Part shown: piece by piece, positions 1 through 11,100 of the stretch
Numbering within the stretch: the stretch's first letter is position 1
Layout: each line of letters starts with the position of its first letter
Assembly: GCA_950295325.1 (NCBI GenBank)
Contig: OX485809.1
Coordinates: 186,001-250,000, forward strand
From: Polytrichum commune
Taxonomy: Eukaryota > Streptophyta > Polytrichopsida > Polytrichales > Polytrichaceae
Direction of reading: 5' to 3'
Length of the DNA: 64,000 bases
Made by a program: the position numbers and the translations under genes
The notes under the pieces: model-generated
What the model was told of the DNA's origin: nothing
Database searches by the model: none
The model's input: the letters and a program-made list of their open reading frames with translations, nothing else

Positions 1-2374
1 GAATGGAGCCTGACAGGCTATTGTTATTCAATAATAGCGACCTGAGCTGACTCAGCTTCCCAAGCTCTTTGGGGATATTGCCTTTCAAGCTATTGAAGGA
101 CAAGTCAAGCACAACGAGTTTTGACAAGTTGCCAAGAAAAGCTGGTATTGAACCAGTGAGTTGATTGTTTGCAAGGATCAAACCCTCCAAGTTCTGGAGG
201 CCACCCAATTGCCATGGAATAGCACCCTGGAGCTGGTTATATGCGAGGTTGAGAAACACGAGATTGGTAAGGCTCGTAATTTTGTCTGGTACGGAGCCAG
301 TCAACTTGTTGCCTACTGCATCGAAATACCACAGAATCTCACAGTCCCCAAACTCCAAGGGCAGCTCCCCTGACAGTAAGTTGAAACTCAAGTTGACTGC
401 AAAAGCTTGCAGACCTTGGCATAAACTGAAGAGCTTCCCAGGCACACTGCCCTCAAACTCGTTGTTCGAAAGGACCAGCACATAGGAAGCTTGCTTCTTT
501 ATAAGAGCGCTTCCCACCAAGGGACCTGGGAGTGGACCTGTGAGAAGGTTGCTACTAAAGTCGTGCACTATGGTCACGCCCCCTAGCCACTTCCAATTGT
601 CATAATGTAGGCGTGCTGCTGCTGTTATTGTGATGTCAAAGCATGTAAAGGGCCATGTACCTCGGTCGGTCGATGAGAGAAGCCAGGGGTTGCCGCACAC
701 TGAAGCTGTAACTGGAATGCTTCCAGAAATACTATTGGAGCTGATGTTGAACACAGCCAGGCAAGATATAGGAAGCTGTGGAGGTATGGTACCATTCAGC
801 TGATTGGAGCTCAAGTCAAGTACTACTAAGCTCCTGCAGCCGCTCAAACCAGTGGGAATCGGCCCTGTGAGTGAATTCTTGGCTAAATTCAGGCTCTCCA
901 ATGTACTGCAGAGGCCCCAATCCACCGGCAAGTTACCACTCAAACCCGCAGACGGTGCCCAGATGACTTGGATCCTAGGAAGCAGCGCAAGCTGAGGAGG
1001 TAAAGGGCCCCAGAAGTGGTTACGCTCATGTCTATGTACATCGGCAAAATGAGGCATGCCAGAGCAGTTGACACCATAGGAGCATCCTTGCGAGAGAGTG
1101 ATAATAAAAGTGGAGAGCTGGGTGCAGTCGCTAAGCTCCCTCGGAATAATGCCAGAAAGATTATTCAAGGCCAAGTGCAAGACTTCCAACTTTGACAACC
1201 GCCCTAAGTCAGCCGGTATTGAACCCACCAGCGAATTGGAGTTCAGCAGTAGCGATTGCAATTGGGTACAGTTTCCAAGCTCGGGGGGAATGGCACCTGT
1301 TAGGTAATTATTGGCCAGATCTAAATGGTCGAGATTTAAGCAGCCACCGCTTCCCAACTGGCTGGGTATCTCTCCATCCAAAAGGTTGGACGACAGGGAC
1401 ATCCATTGCAGACGCAACAAACTTCCCAGAGACGGCGGTATCTTACCTCGAAGTGTATTTTTCGCAAGGCTCACGTAACAGAGGTTCCCAGACTTGGACA
1501 GGTCCGCTGGAATGCTGCCTTGCAAATTGTTGCCTTCCAGATTCAATACTCTCAGCTTCGACAGTTCCCCCAGCTCGGGAGGAATCACTCCCGAGAAGCT
1601 ATTAGCTTCCAAGTCCAGGGTCTCCAGGTATTTCAACTTACCAATTTCCTTTGGCACTTCCCCGGAGAGCCCATTGAAAGGAAGGGACAAAATTGCTAGA
1701 TCTGACAGGTTCCCAATCTCCCTCGGGAGACTACCAGATAGCAAACACGGCACCACCGTATCTGGACCACCCTTATATCCAGAAGAAGCCCCGTCCAAAA
1801 CAGTGCCATTATCAAGGCAAATTGGAGCTGACGCCAATCCATTCAATAACCCAGCTGTGCACACTCTCCTGGATGTCGAGTTCACATCCCCAGCAATAGA
1901 GCACCTCGACATCGCCAATCTCCCAGCATCTTCCACTTGACATTCTGATGATGACCACGCAGAGGAGAATGGATCGTCGCCATGATGCTTGCACCCCGGT
2001 TCATCATCGATCCTCTGTAACCCTACCCCCGGGATACTCAACGCAGTAACCCTATACTCCGCACTACAAGTAACACCGCACCATGAGCAAGGATCCGCAT
2101 CCTGCTCATTCCAGTTGGCCAGCACTCGAAAAGGGTCTGAGCTAATGCTCCTCTTGAACGCCAGAAGCGCAATGCCGTCTTCACTCAACCCCTGCGCAAC
2201 CCTAATAAGACTAGTGCACTGCAATAATACCAGCACCAAAACAACCCACCCCTTCACCACACCATCACCACCGCAACACCCTCTTCTTGTCGTTTCCCAT
2301 GCTGCTGCTCCTCCTGCTGCTCCTCCTGCTGCGTTGTTGTTGATGTTCACCCCCTTGGAAAACCTGCGCGTCAT
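1..2374 (-). CDS. RPK2: RPK2/TOADSTOOL2-type LRR receptor-like kinase, N-terminal part (runs off window)
   Basis: Reading the minus strand from the ATG at 2374 gives 791 uninterrupted codons to the window edge, so the gene is cut at its 3' end before the membrane segment and kinase. Residues 1-40 are Gly/Ala-rich and basic, 42-58 are a hydrophobic signal-type stretch, and 65-105 form the LRR N-cap with CSWCGVTC at 96-103. About twenty LRRs of the form LxxLxLxxNxLSGxIP follow. RPK2 hallmarks are LSLPFNGLSGEVP, the Cys-rich insertion near CSYGVNC, then PRIQVIWAPSAGLSG and DWGLCSTLESLNLA; these fit Arabidopsis RPK2 better than BRI1 or CLAVATA1 types. RPK2 acts at the plasma membrane in CLE-peptide signalling and meristem control, in moss as well. 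Arabidopsis RPK2 is also intronless. The unusually long N-terminal extension before the signal segment is odd; a later start is possible. Family call is strong; exact orthology is inferred. Confidence 0.88.
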   Translation of the reverse strand, partial: MTRRFSKGVNINNNAAGGAAGGAAAWETTRRGCCGGDGVVKGWVVLVLVLLQCTSLIRVAQGLSEDGIALLAFKRSISSDPFRVLANWNEQDADPCSWCGVTCSAEYRVTALSIPGVGLQRIDDEPGCKHHGDDPFSSAWSSSECQVEDAGRLAMSRCSIAGDVNSTSRRVCTAGLLNGLASAPICLDNGTVLDGASSGYKGGPDTVVPCLLSGSLPREIGNLSDLAILSLPFNGLSGEVPKEIGKLKYLETLDLEANSFSGVIPPELGELSKLRVLNLEGNNLQGSIPADLSKSGNLCYVSLAKNTLRGKIPPSLGSLLRLQWMSLSSNLLDGEIPSQLGSGGCLNLDHLDLANNYLTGAIPPELGNCTQLQSLLLNSNSLVGSIPADLGRLSKLEVLHLALNNLSGIIPRELSDCTQLSTFIITLSQGCSYGVNCSGMPHFADVHRHERNHFWGPLPPQLALLPRIQVIWAPSAGLSGNLPVDWGLCSTLESLNLAKNSLTGPIPTGLSGCRSLVVLDLSSNQLNGTIPPQLPISCLAVFNISSNSISGSIPVTASVCGNPWLLSSTDRGTWPFTCFDITITAAARLHYDNWKWLGGVTIVHDFSSNLLTGPLPGPLVGSALIKKQASYVLVLSNNEFEGSVPGKLFSLCQGLQAFAVNLSFNLLSGELPLEFGDCEILWYFDAVGNKLTGSVPDKITSLTNLVFLNLAYNQLQGAIPWQLGGLQNLEGLILANNQLTGSIPAFLGNLSKLVVLDLSFNSLKGNIPKELGKLSQLRSLLLNNNSLSGSI

Positions 2375-2880
2375 CTCCCCTCCACTCCTCTCCTTATACA
2401 CATAACCCTAACCCTCGGTGTCTTTGAAACCACACCAAATGGCCACACCGCCCGGTGCAGCAGCAATCATGCTCCATTAGGCCACCTGACCGACTTGCCA
2501 CGTTCAGCAACCACACCGTCGGTACCACATCGTCACTCAACCCCTGCTGCTTAACCCTAAGACACCCACTCTGTAACAATAACAATAACACCACCCCCAC
2601 CCCAACCAGACTCCTCACCAGAGCGTCACGCAGCACACCCTCACCATCACCATCGCAACAACCTCTTCTCATTTCCCATGCTCCTCCCGCTGCGTCGTCG
2701 ACGTTCACCGCCTTGGAGAACCTGCGCGTCATCTCTCTTTCACACTCGCACCCCTAACCCTCGCTGCCCTTGAAAGCACACCCAACGGCCACACCGCTCG
2801 CCGCTGCTGCTGCTGCAGCTGCAGCAGCAATCATGCTCCATTGCGCCAGACGACCAAGCTACCACGTCCAGCGGTCACAC
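2184..2880. repeat. Direct tandem duplication (about 350 bp x 2) across the RPK2-like start region
   Basis: Unit 1 (about 2184-2530) and unit 2 (about 2531-2880) align throughout: both begin TCACTCAACCCCTGC, both contain the segment around TTGGAGAACCTGCGCGTCAT, both have an AACCCTAACCCT-like or CCCTAACCCTCG telo-box, and both end in GCAATCATGCTCCATT followed by a CACACCGTCG motif. The repeat offset is 347-358 bp with small trinucleotide indels. Unit 1 holds the first roughly 60 codons of the receptor gene plus its leader. Confidence 0.85.
2394..2732 (-). pseudogene. Duplicated RPK2-like N-terminus as an upstream ORF (112 codons)
   Basis: This minus-strand ORF starts at the ATG in repeat unit 2 and repeats the beginning of the receptor: MTRRFSK, a Gly/Ala and basic stretch, a hydrophobic core with VGVGVVLLLLL, then QGLSDD matching QGLSED. 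After that the frame enters duplicated leader sequence and stops 20 bases before the receptor ATG at 2374. It therefore keeps a possible signal peptide but no LRR. It could be a translated upstream ORF, part of an unused alternative 5' exon, or a plain duplication by-product. Nothing shows splicing of it to the main ORF. Confidence 0.6.
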
Positions 2881-2889
2881 CGTCGCTAA

Positions 2890-3300
2890 ACACGTCTCTA
2901 CCATACCCATCCCTCCCCTTCGCTTCTCTTCCCTTACCTTACCTCACCCTCCGCAGCTGCTCCAACACAATTAAGGCGAAGCTCCTTGTTGGCCGTTGCC
3001 CTCCGACGCTCGGACCGTGATCGGTCGCGTCATACCCGTGTCTGTTTGCGGTGTCCTTAGGCTGTTAAAAGTTACTTAATTTCCCGCCACGGCAATCGCA
3101 GCTGGTCCGATGCCAGACGCCGCATTGGGCGATGCCATAAGCAGTTAAGTCGATCGAGCGAGAGCCGGGGGATGGGGGATGGAGTCGTTGTTCGTTCTTC
3201 GTTCTTCTTCGTCTTCGTCAGAGAGAGAGAGAGAGGGTAGCCAGCTCTGCGTGCGTCCTTCCCTTCCTTCCTCGCAGGGCCAGCCCCGGTCACACGAAAC
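2890..3300 (-). promoter_or_regulatory. Probable promoter/5' leader of the RPK2-like gene
   Basis: Upstream of the duplicated leader the strand is pyrimidine-rich when read toward the gene. A (GA)n tract at 3219-3236 reads as (TC)n on the gene strand, a common plant leader or Y-patch feature. No clear TATA box was found, so the transcription start is not fixed. Confidence 0.35.
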
Positions 3301-5362
3301 TCCCCTCCGTCGGACGCTCGCCCTGTCCTGCCTTTATTATTTCCCTACGCTCTCATTGGCTACCCCTAGACTAGGGCCTCCACTAGGGTCCAAGACCAAG
3401 GAAAGTCCAACACCCAGCGATCCTATTGGCCCCCCTACAGCGAATTATGGACCCAAGGGACTTCCCACTAGGGTTTCGGGTCCAATGGTGAAGTGGTGGG
3501 TGGCCTACGTGGCATCCCGGTCTTGTCAAATGTGGGCGGAGGCCCCACTCGAGAAAACAATGCCCTCGTTTACGCCACCACTCTCTTTATTAAGCTTCAA
3601 TCCGATGTCGGGTCCGAAGGTGAATTCGATGAAAGGCGCGTGGAGGTCCCCGAGTTTCTTGGACCTAGACCCTAATGTAAGAAGAAGGCCAGCCATGATC
3701 ACTTTTGTTATAGGCGACCTTGGTATAAAACGATGTGGGGCCGCTGGTCAATGTTCGACCGATGAGGGATTTTGCAAAGTGGTCGGCGGTCGTGGTCACT
3801 TATTAGTCACCGGCATGAACCGGCCTTGCCTACTTGGATTCGCAAGGTTGAAATTTGTGTGCATCCCGCGAAGCCTTGATCCATTTCACAAAATTCTGGA
3901 GCTAATGTTGAGTTTATATCAATTTGGACTAATTGTGACAATGAGCCATAAAAAGGCCGCATAAGTCGTCCCCTTCTCCCCCCCCCCCCAATTTGTTTGT
4001 GTGTGTGCGTGTGCGTGTGTTGACTATTGAGTCTTGAACGGTTAACAAGTTTTGAATACGTACTCCGATCTCTTTCAAAGCCGTCTCTTTTTGGTGTGAA
4101 GTCAAACCAAGGTGTTGACCTTTTAGTGGCATGAACAAACTAAAAAACAACATCATATTGAGCCAAAGTGCACTTTTGGTTTGAAAAGTGCATATAACGC
4201 CCCTTAATGACTCGTTTGATAACAACTTATTCTTTTTAAGGTTGGGTGTTGGGATGGATAAACAAGGTCACCTCATCAATATCCAACATAAAATATTAAG
4301 ATTAGGAAATCGAAAACACGCATGGAATTCAATAAAAGATTGTGTAGGATAAATTTGCAGGAAAGTTCATGTTTGATATAATGAGTACTCTATACATATG
4401 AAGTCAGTTTGATTCACCGACAAGGTTGGCTCCAAGTTATGATTTAGGTGACATAGTCTATCTTTAAACCAATGCGTGAAGACCACATTTGCAACCCATG
4501 GTGTTATATCAAGTTTTATCCACCATAATTACATGGTAATGAGCGAGGTTCATTCCTCAGCACTAGAGAGACCACACTCAATCTTTCATTATTCTTGAAA
4601 CATCTTCATCCATGTTGTAGATGATGTCCATAAACACTGTAACCTCCTTTAGTGTGGAATCCTTTTTTTCTATATTAAAAGTAGGAGATTAGATCAAATA
4701 CTTCATTTTCTTTGTGACGTTTTTTTTAAGAATCAGGGTTGTGTGTCTTACTTAAGAGGTGGACACCTCACTCGAAGAGTGAAAATTTGATTTTTCATTG
4801 TAAACCTTGTCAATTTGATAGCGCACTCCAACAAATCATGGTTTGATGAATTGTACATAAGACTTCCTTGTATTTAAAAAAAACACCTAATTGTTTTCTG
4901 AACGCTTGGTTTATTTAGTTCAATTAGACATTTCATATTCAAATGTGACCCTAGTGTAAATAAATAGTAGATAATTGACATTGGACTAGGTATGGATGGA
5001 GCACATACACCATACTATCTCTAGTGATAAGTTGTAAATACATTAAACATGGATATTAAAATTACATCCAAGATCATACATGTCAAAAAAACATAAAAAG
5101 TTATATGAAAAAGAATGTTTAGACGAAGCTTGGGCAGTAAAACCTGGTGTAATTATGTTATTAGTGATTGCTTTCGATAGATTTATCGGTTACATACTTC
5201 AAGTAGAACACATTGGGAATGATTACACTTTGGCACAATTCAGAAAGTTACAATGTCACCTAGTCAAACAACATAATCTTATGCGATGTTGTTGGTTAAA
5301 ATGAGGATCATATTATGGAGATCTTGGTAGACTGATGAAGACATATACACAGTAGAGTAAAT
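3301..5362. other. Intergenic, no supported gene
   Basis: Short ORFs here have no recognisable domain and drift in composition. The stretch holds a GT-rich microsatellite (about 3997-4020) and AT-rich sequence. I see no RNA gene. Confidence 0.5.
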
Positions 5363-5890
5363 TAGGGCCACTTCACACATGAGCCAAGAGCCGTGACCTT
5401 GTAATGGTGAGGACCCTTTACTCTCATCCAAAAGCCGTACCATGGGTGTTGGGAAAGCCCTTTTATGTAGTCTTGGGCCCTCAAGCATAGTGTGAAGTGA
5501 GAATGAACCATGTTGCGGGACCATTGCATATTTTGTTGGCGGAAAAATAGGGGAGGATTTGGTTTAATATAATATGTGTCCAAGTTTATCAATTCAAGAT
5601 AATTACTTGGTGGTGTTTGTCTGTCTTGGAATTTGTCCTAGAATCTATTATGGAATCTACCATGCAATTGGAGGTGGGTCTGACGCAAATTCCGGTAGAC
5701 CACGCGCCCTTATCCACAACCAATCATGTAGGACTCTATGTAGACTTTTCATCCACAAACTTTTCTTTGGGCCTTTAGGCCTTCACCTCCTAGTGTGAAG
5801 TGAACTTGGATGGTCTCCGCCTTTTCGACCAATGAGAGCTCTTACATTGCCATGGTCAAGGGCCTTCAGCCTTGTGTGTGAAGTGGCCCT
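5363..5890. mobile_element. Non-autonomous TIR element, family A copy 1 (about 528 bp)
   Basis: The left end reads AGGGCCACTTCACACATGAG and the right end, reverse-complemented, AGGGCCACTTCACACACAAG. Similarity continues inward for about 35 bases (GAGCC..TGACC). GTGTGAAGT motifs recur inside. There is no transposase, so this is a MITE-like element. Related copies lie at 15931-16828 and 31063-31566. No clear target duplication was found. Confidence 0.7.
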
Positions 5891-6277
5891 CAGTACCTAT
5901 CACTGATGTGCAAGTAGTGTAGTTGCAGTACAAAAACCTTTTAAAGAAGAAACTATGATTAATGTCGTGACTAGGATTTGCATGCAAATAAACCACACCC
6001 AGCACACGATATAAAGTAAATGATTTTGGGAATAGTTGACTACATTGTTGGACTAATAATGTAGTATAAACTACATTAAATTTTCAATGTTCTTGAAGTC
6101 TAGTATGAGCCCATTGCATTAGGATTCTTTATGACATTATCCGAGTTACACATATCCTTTAGATTCAACTTATCATAACACATTGCTTTGTAAATATCAT
6201 ACAAACACTTATACAAATAATTGAAAGTGAGTGAAGAGCCAATGCACTGCTCCATAATGTTATGGTTTTGTAGTACT

Positions 6278-6725
6278 GTAGCTCTCTAGCAATTTGGGCA
6301 GAAAATAATTAATTTAAAAAGTGCCTAAATTTATAAGACATTAATTTCGTTGACTGTATTTTTATTTTTAAAAATTTCTTTAAAGAGTGCTTAAAATCAC
6401 AACAATGCAAATGTCATAGTCTTTCACAAAGATCACTCCATATAACTCTTCCACAAAGCAAAACCTTGACATACAAGTAAAAGACAAACTTATGGACAAG
6501 GAATGTCGATGAAGGGAAGTATTTAGGTTAATCGTAGCCGCCATAGATAAAATTAGGGAAAACCATCCGTGAATTAAAGGGATGACTTGGACGAATGTCT
6601 AATTTAATTTAATTGAATTTTTGAATTTGCCAAATTTTTTAATATTATTTTATGGACTACCTAACTCACTTTCACACTTTCATTAATTATTAGGCAGAAA
6701 GGTGCCCAAGCTACTAGAGAGCTAC
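6278..6725. mobile_element. MITE-like element with about 23-bp inverted ends
   Basis: Left end GTAGCTCTCTAGCAATTTGG pairs with the reverse complement of the right end, GTAGCTCTCTAGTAGCTTGG, both continuing to GGGCA and then an AATAATTAA motif. The interior is AT-rich and non-coding. Ends are imperfect and the target duplication is unclear. Confidence 0.55.
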
Positions 6726-8168
6726 GGTAAGTTAGAATGGGATAAAGGGCCACATACAAGAATTTATGATGTAAATCCTTGTAGGTGAGAATTGACATCC
6801 ATGCCCATTTGTTTCATGGCAACCTCGCTATAACCCACCTTTTCAAATTGGAAGGAGTTATCCAATGGAGTTTGTTTGTGCTTTTAGTGCACATATTGCT
6901 CCAAAAGGTTAATGGGTTCGAAGCGGCCCATGGAAAGGAAAAATTGGTCTATACTAAAAGTAACATACCTAAGCTTGAAGTCAATCAAATGAATGCAAAA
7001 CAAATGGAGGGGCATGCTCAAGGAACGTTGCAACATGCCATCAAACCATGCCGATAAATCTTGTACCCTACATCAACATTTTAACCTACTTCTACACATC
7101 GATATTTCTCAGTAGGATTATAAACTTGGTGCAATCGGCACCAATCAACTTTACTGATGTCAACTTTACATAGCAATTCATTTCCAAACTTCAAAACGTG
7201 GACAACCCAATTGCATTATATGATAAACCCCAAAACGAATTGAGCATGTCCTAATTGATCGACTTTGCTCCATTCAAACACCAATGAGGTACATTATATG
7301 GTTTAAGTGCCCAATTCCATCAATGACCTAATTCCAAAACCTATTTTGTGTCCTAAAGTAGGCAACTATGTGATTCAAAATGAATACTGATGATATTATT
7401 AAGAGGATAGAAAAGGCAATTCATTGGTTGAGAGATAGAAAGACACATCAATGCTCATTTACTGTGTCTAGATTGCACAATGTTCAGTTTCCATTAACTC
7501 AATTGCATTGACTCAGCGATCCTGATTTTAGAAATTGAAAATAAAATTAAAAATCAGAATGTTAAGAATCTCAAGTGCTCAAAGTTTACATAATAGGCAC
7601 TGCTATCATTTGAAGTCACTAAATTTCAAATTTCAATGGTACAAGCCACAAGGTCAATGTGGACAAGCTTGTAAAATCATGCTCGTTGTGTAAAGTACAA
7701 TATTTGGAGAGTTTCATTTGGCCATTGCTTATAACCACTTACCATGAGGTGCACATTATTCTTTACATTCTATTCAACCAGAGTTTAGGGATGTCAAATA
7801 GCTAGTGTCAAACATCATTTCATCGATTTGGACAGACTGGCAGAACTCCACTGAAACCAAAAGAAGCAAAAGGCCTTGCTACTAACAAAAAGGCCAAGTT
7901 GCATTAATATGAGTCGATACTAAATTTTTTTGACGAAAACAAGCTTTGTTGCTGATGGACCAACAGTATACTTCCACGCAAAATTGGTGTGAACTTTTAT
8001 TTCATTTTATAAGAATCTTATAAAAAGATTATAGTGTTTGAGGTCAACACATGTTTGTGGGATCCATCAGCTCATAAATAGATCCCTCGAAGTCCCTGTT
8101 CTTGTATTAAAAGTGTCACTGAACGATCTTAAAGCCAGAAAAGCCTTGGAGAAAGTTCTCCTGCTCCC
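6726..8168. other. Intergenic and probable 3' UTR of the CCCH gene
   Basis: An ORF of 90 codons at 6785-7057 has no recognised domain. The part nearest 8168 is expected to be the 3' UTR of the minus-strand CCCH gene. Nothing else is supported. Confidence 0.4.
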
Positions 8169-11100
8169 TTAGGGATCAGCTAGATTATCACTATCCATGT
8201 TTGTCAAATCGATCTGCTGCAGGCCAGTTTGCAAGGAGGTTTTCTTCTCTTGCATCAGATTGGAATTCGTTTGATTGGATCCAGCAAAACTTATGCCCTC
8301 AGCAAGGACACCACCAATATTATCACAATTTACCTCTTTTTTTGCAAAAGTACCTGCAGCCTCCTTGAAAGAGAATAATCATGGTACATGCATTCCCTCA
8401 TCATTTATCTGCCCATAACCTCGAACTGATATTCTACTCACATGAGGTTTAGGATGGAGCGCTAAGTTCTCACAATGCCCACAACAATGTCTCAAAGTCT
8501 CTTGAAGCATCCATTAAGAGCAGCCCTAAAGTAGACTAGACTTATAAACATACATTTCGCGTGAAAGAACTTGGTCACACATGGATTCATATACCACAGG
8601 TCCAACAGCAGGAAACCCAACCACTTACACAGGCATATACACAGAGTGCTCCCTCTTTTATATCTTCTATTGTAACAAATACATACCTGCATGAGTGGTC
8701 TCATGATTCCCCAAGTCGCCAGTGTGGGCTGGGAGCATGGCTCTCATGCTATCCAAGTCTACAGCTACTTTATTATACGAGTCCACAACAACATCATCCA
8801 CCAGCTTCATCAGCTTTGCCTGTGCTCTGCCCCACCACATTGCACTATCTTCAGTGCACATACAATAACAATACACCATTGAAAGGTGGAAAACTGAAGA
8901 GATGCACAGGTGATCACAAGCAAATCGAACTCTTCTATGAAATAAAGTGTCCAGCTGGATAGGGCAGTGCATAAACTAATCCTCTTTGTTGACTCTGTCT
9001 GCGACACTTATATGGTGGAATTCCACAGAGTGGTATGTTTCCAAAAGTGCCTAGCAGAATCATAACATACAAGTGATCACAGCAGATTGAAGATGGAAAC
9101 CAGTAAATGGAAGATGGTGACTGAAGGCATCAGGCAGTGCTTGTAGCTATAATGGTAAATAGGTTGGAAGAGTGAGGCAAAAAAATTGTACTTCTTCAGG
9201 TCCTCTTGAGCACGGGTGTAGCCTTTGTAGACTTTTACTAGTTTTTTTGTCCTTGAGGTTAACCTGCAAGACAACCAATATCACTCCATTGATATGGGCT
9301 TATAGATGTTGTAGTCATTGTTTGTCCCCCACCCGTATGGCATAACTAAAAGTAAGAACTCATAAGTAATAACAGTAGAGCTGCACTACAACTAATAAGA
9401 CCATGGTTATACAACTTGGAAGGAAGGTTCTTCCTTGGATAGAACTGTGGCCCATGTATCTAAGACCTCAGCTGCAGCCACCCTCTGCAGCCCAACTATC
9501 TTGACAACTGCAGTCCATTTCTACTCTTCTGGGCTATATATTGAAAACAAAGAGGGCCATGCAGATGGAAATGTGCAACTTTTCAATATCAGTAACTTCT
9601 AATCAGATGTCCTCTTGGAAAGTTTCAATTTTTAACACACAGATTGTTGTCTCAAACATAGTGGCTTTTGCTAGTAACAGCAAAAATGAAAGGTTGGACC
9701 TTCAGATTCTGATGACAAGGAGAATAAAGAGTTGCACGAAATTTTAGAGGACAGATGGATTCCATTTTACCATTTTTTGCAAGCATGCATGATATATTCA
9801 TAGGGAGATAGAGTTGTACCCTTTACAGTCCTCCTGAGCACCAGCTAACTTCTCATCGAGCATGGTAACCTTGTCAGATAGTTCAGTGGTCTCCTGTAGT
9901 TTGCTCTCCAACACAAGCTGTGCACAAGGGAAAATGCAACAGATGTGACGCTGTGAGGAATATTTCAAAAGTCCTTGGACCTCCATTCCTCCAAGAAAAG
10001 CAAATATAGATTGCAGAAAACAATAATAATGATTTGAAATTCTGAAGCAGCACTCGAAAATATTATGATTAGGTGTGCACGATTAAATTCAACACCTGTA
10101 AGACACAACAATGCACCCAAGGTCGGGTAGCATAAATATCAAATAGCTGTATCTGATGAAAGAAATAGTTGTTGCATATAACAATACCTCAAGCTTTGAT
10201 TTCTGAGCCAGCAAACCACTGTTTTCTTCACGTAGCTCACCCAACTGCATACCAAAAGCATGACCAAATATATGATGTTCCAGTAAATCAAAGTATGTGT
10301 GGGAAACTATGTCATGTCTTGAAGCCCTCCAAGTCCAGCACTAACAACATATGCAAGATCATTGTTGAAGACAGTAAAGAGAGCAGGCTTAAAGCCAATG
10401 AACATAGATTCACTTACAAATGAGACCTTGAAGGGATGCAAAATTACAGCATAGTTACCATGCTGTCAAGGCCAAACCAAGGGAAAGCCACAATGACGCT
10501 TACTTAGAGACTACATGTTTATATATAGAAGGTCTAGAAAGCAGATGCACAATCAGCTAGATGTTAACGAAACAAGTCATTGATTCCCAACCTCTTTATC
10601 AATTATTAGATCAAAGAGGAACTGTTAGGATCAACCAAAATGCAAGCAAAGGAACATTCTCCTACCCCACCAGCTATTCGAAACAGTTGCAGCTGTAAGG
10701 GAGCATATTTCCAAATACATGACAATTGAGCACAATCTGACCTACTGATATGTACAGGCAGCAGAGACCAAAATAGGTGATGATGTGATGAGAAACAACA
10801 TCGACAAAGACTTAAGATGTAGACAATGGGTATGACTTGGCAAGTTGCAAACCTGCTCCTCAAGAGCATCTCGAAGACGAAACAAATTATTTCTAGATTG
10901 AGGCTTCTCATCTTTATCAGCAGCAGCACTGTCAGTCCCAATGTTTTCCGCTGAGACATCACTGGGATGTGTGTCATTTGCATCTGATCTTATGTTCTTG
11001 CTGTTCCTCCTAGTTCATTGCCACACCATGAATGAGATGAACTGCACATGATCATTATTTGAAGATACTGGTAGCTTCCAATAAAAACATCTACTGTAGA

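Noticed and set aside
3179..3964. 261-codon plus-strand ORF
   Set aside because: Begins in a Ser/Arg low-complexity run from a GA microsatellite, no domain, and lies in the likely promoter of the minus-strand receptor gene.
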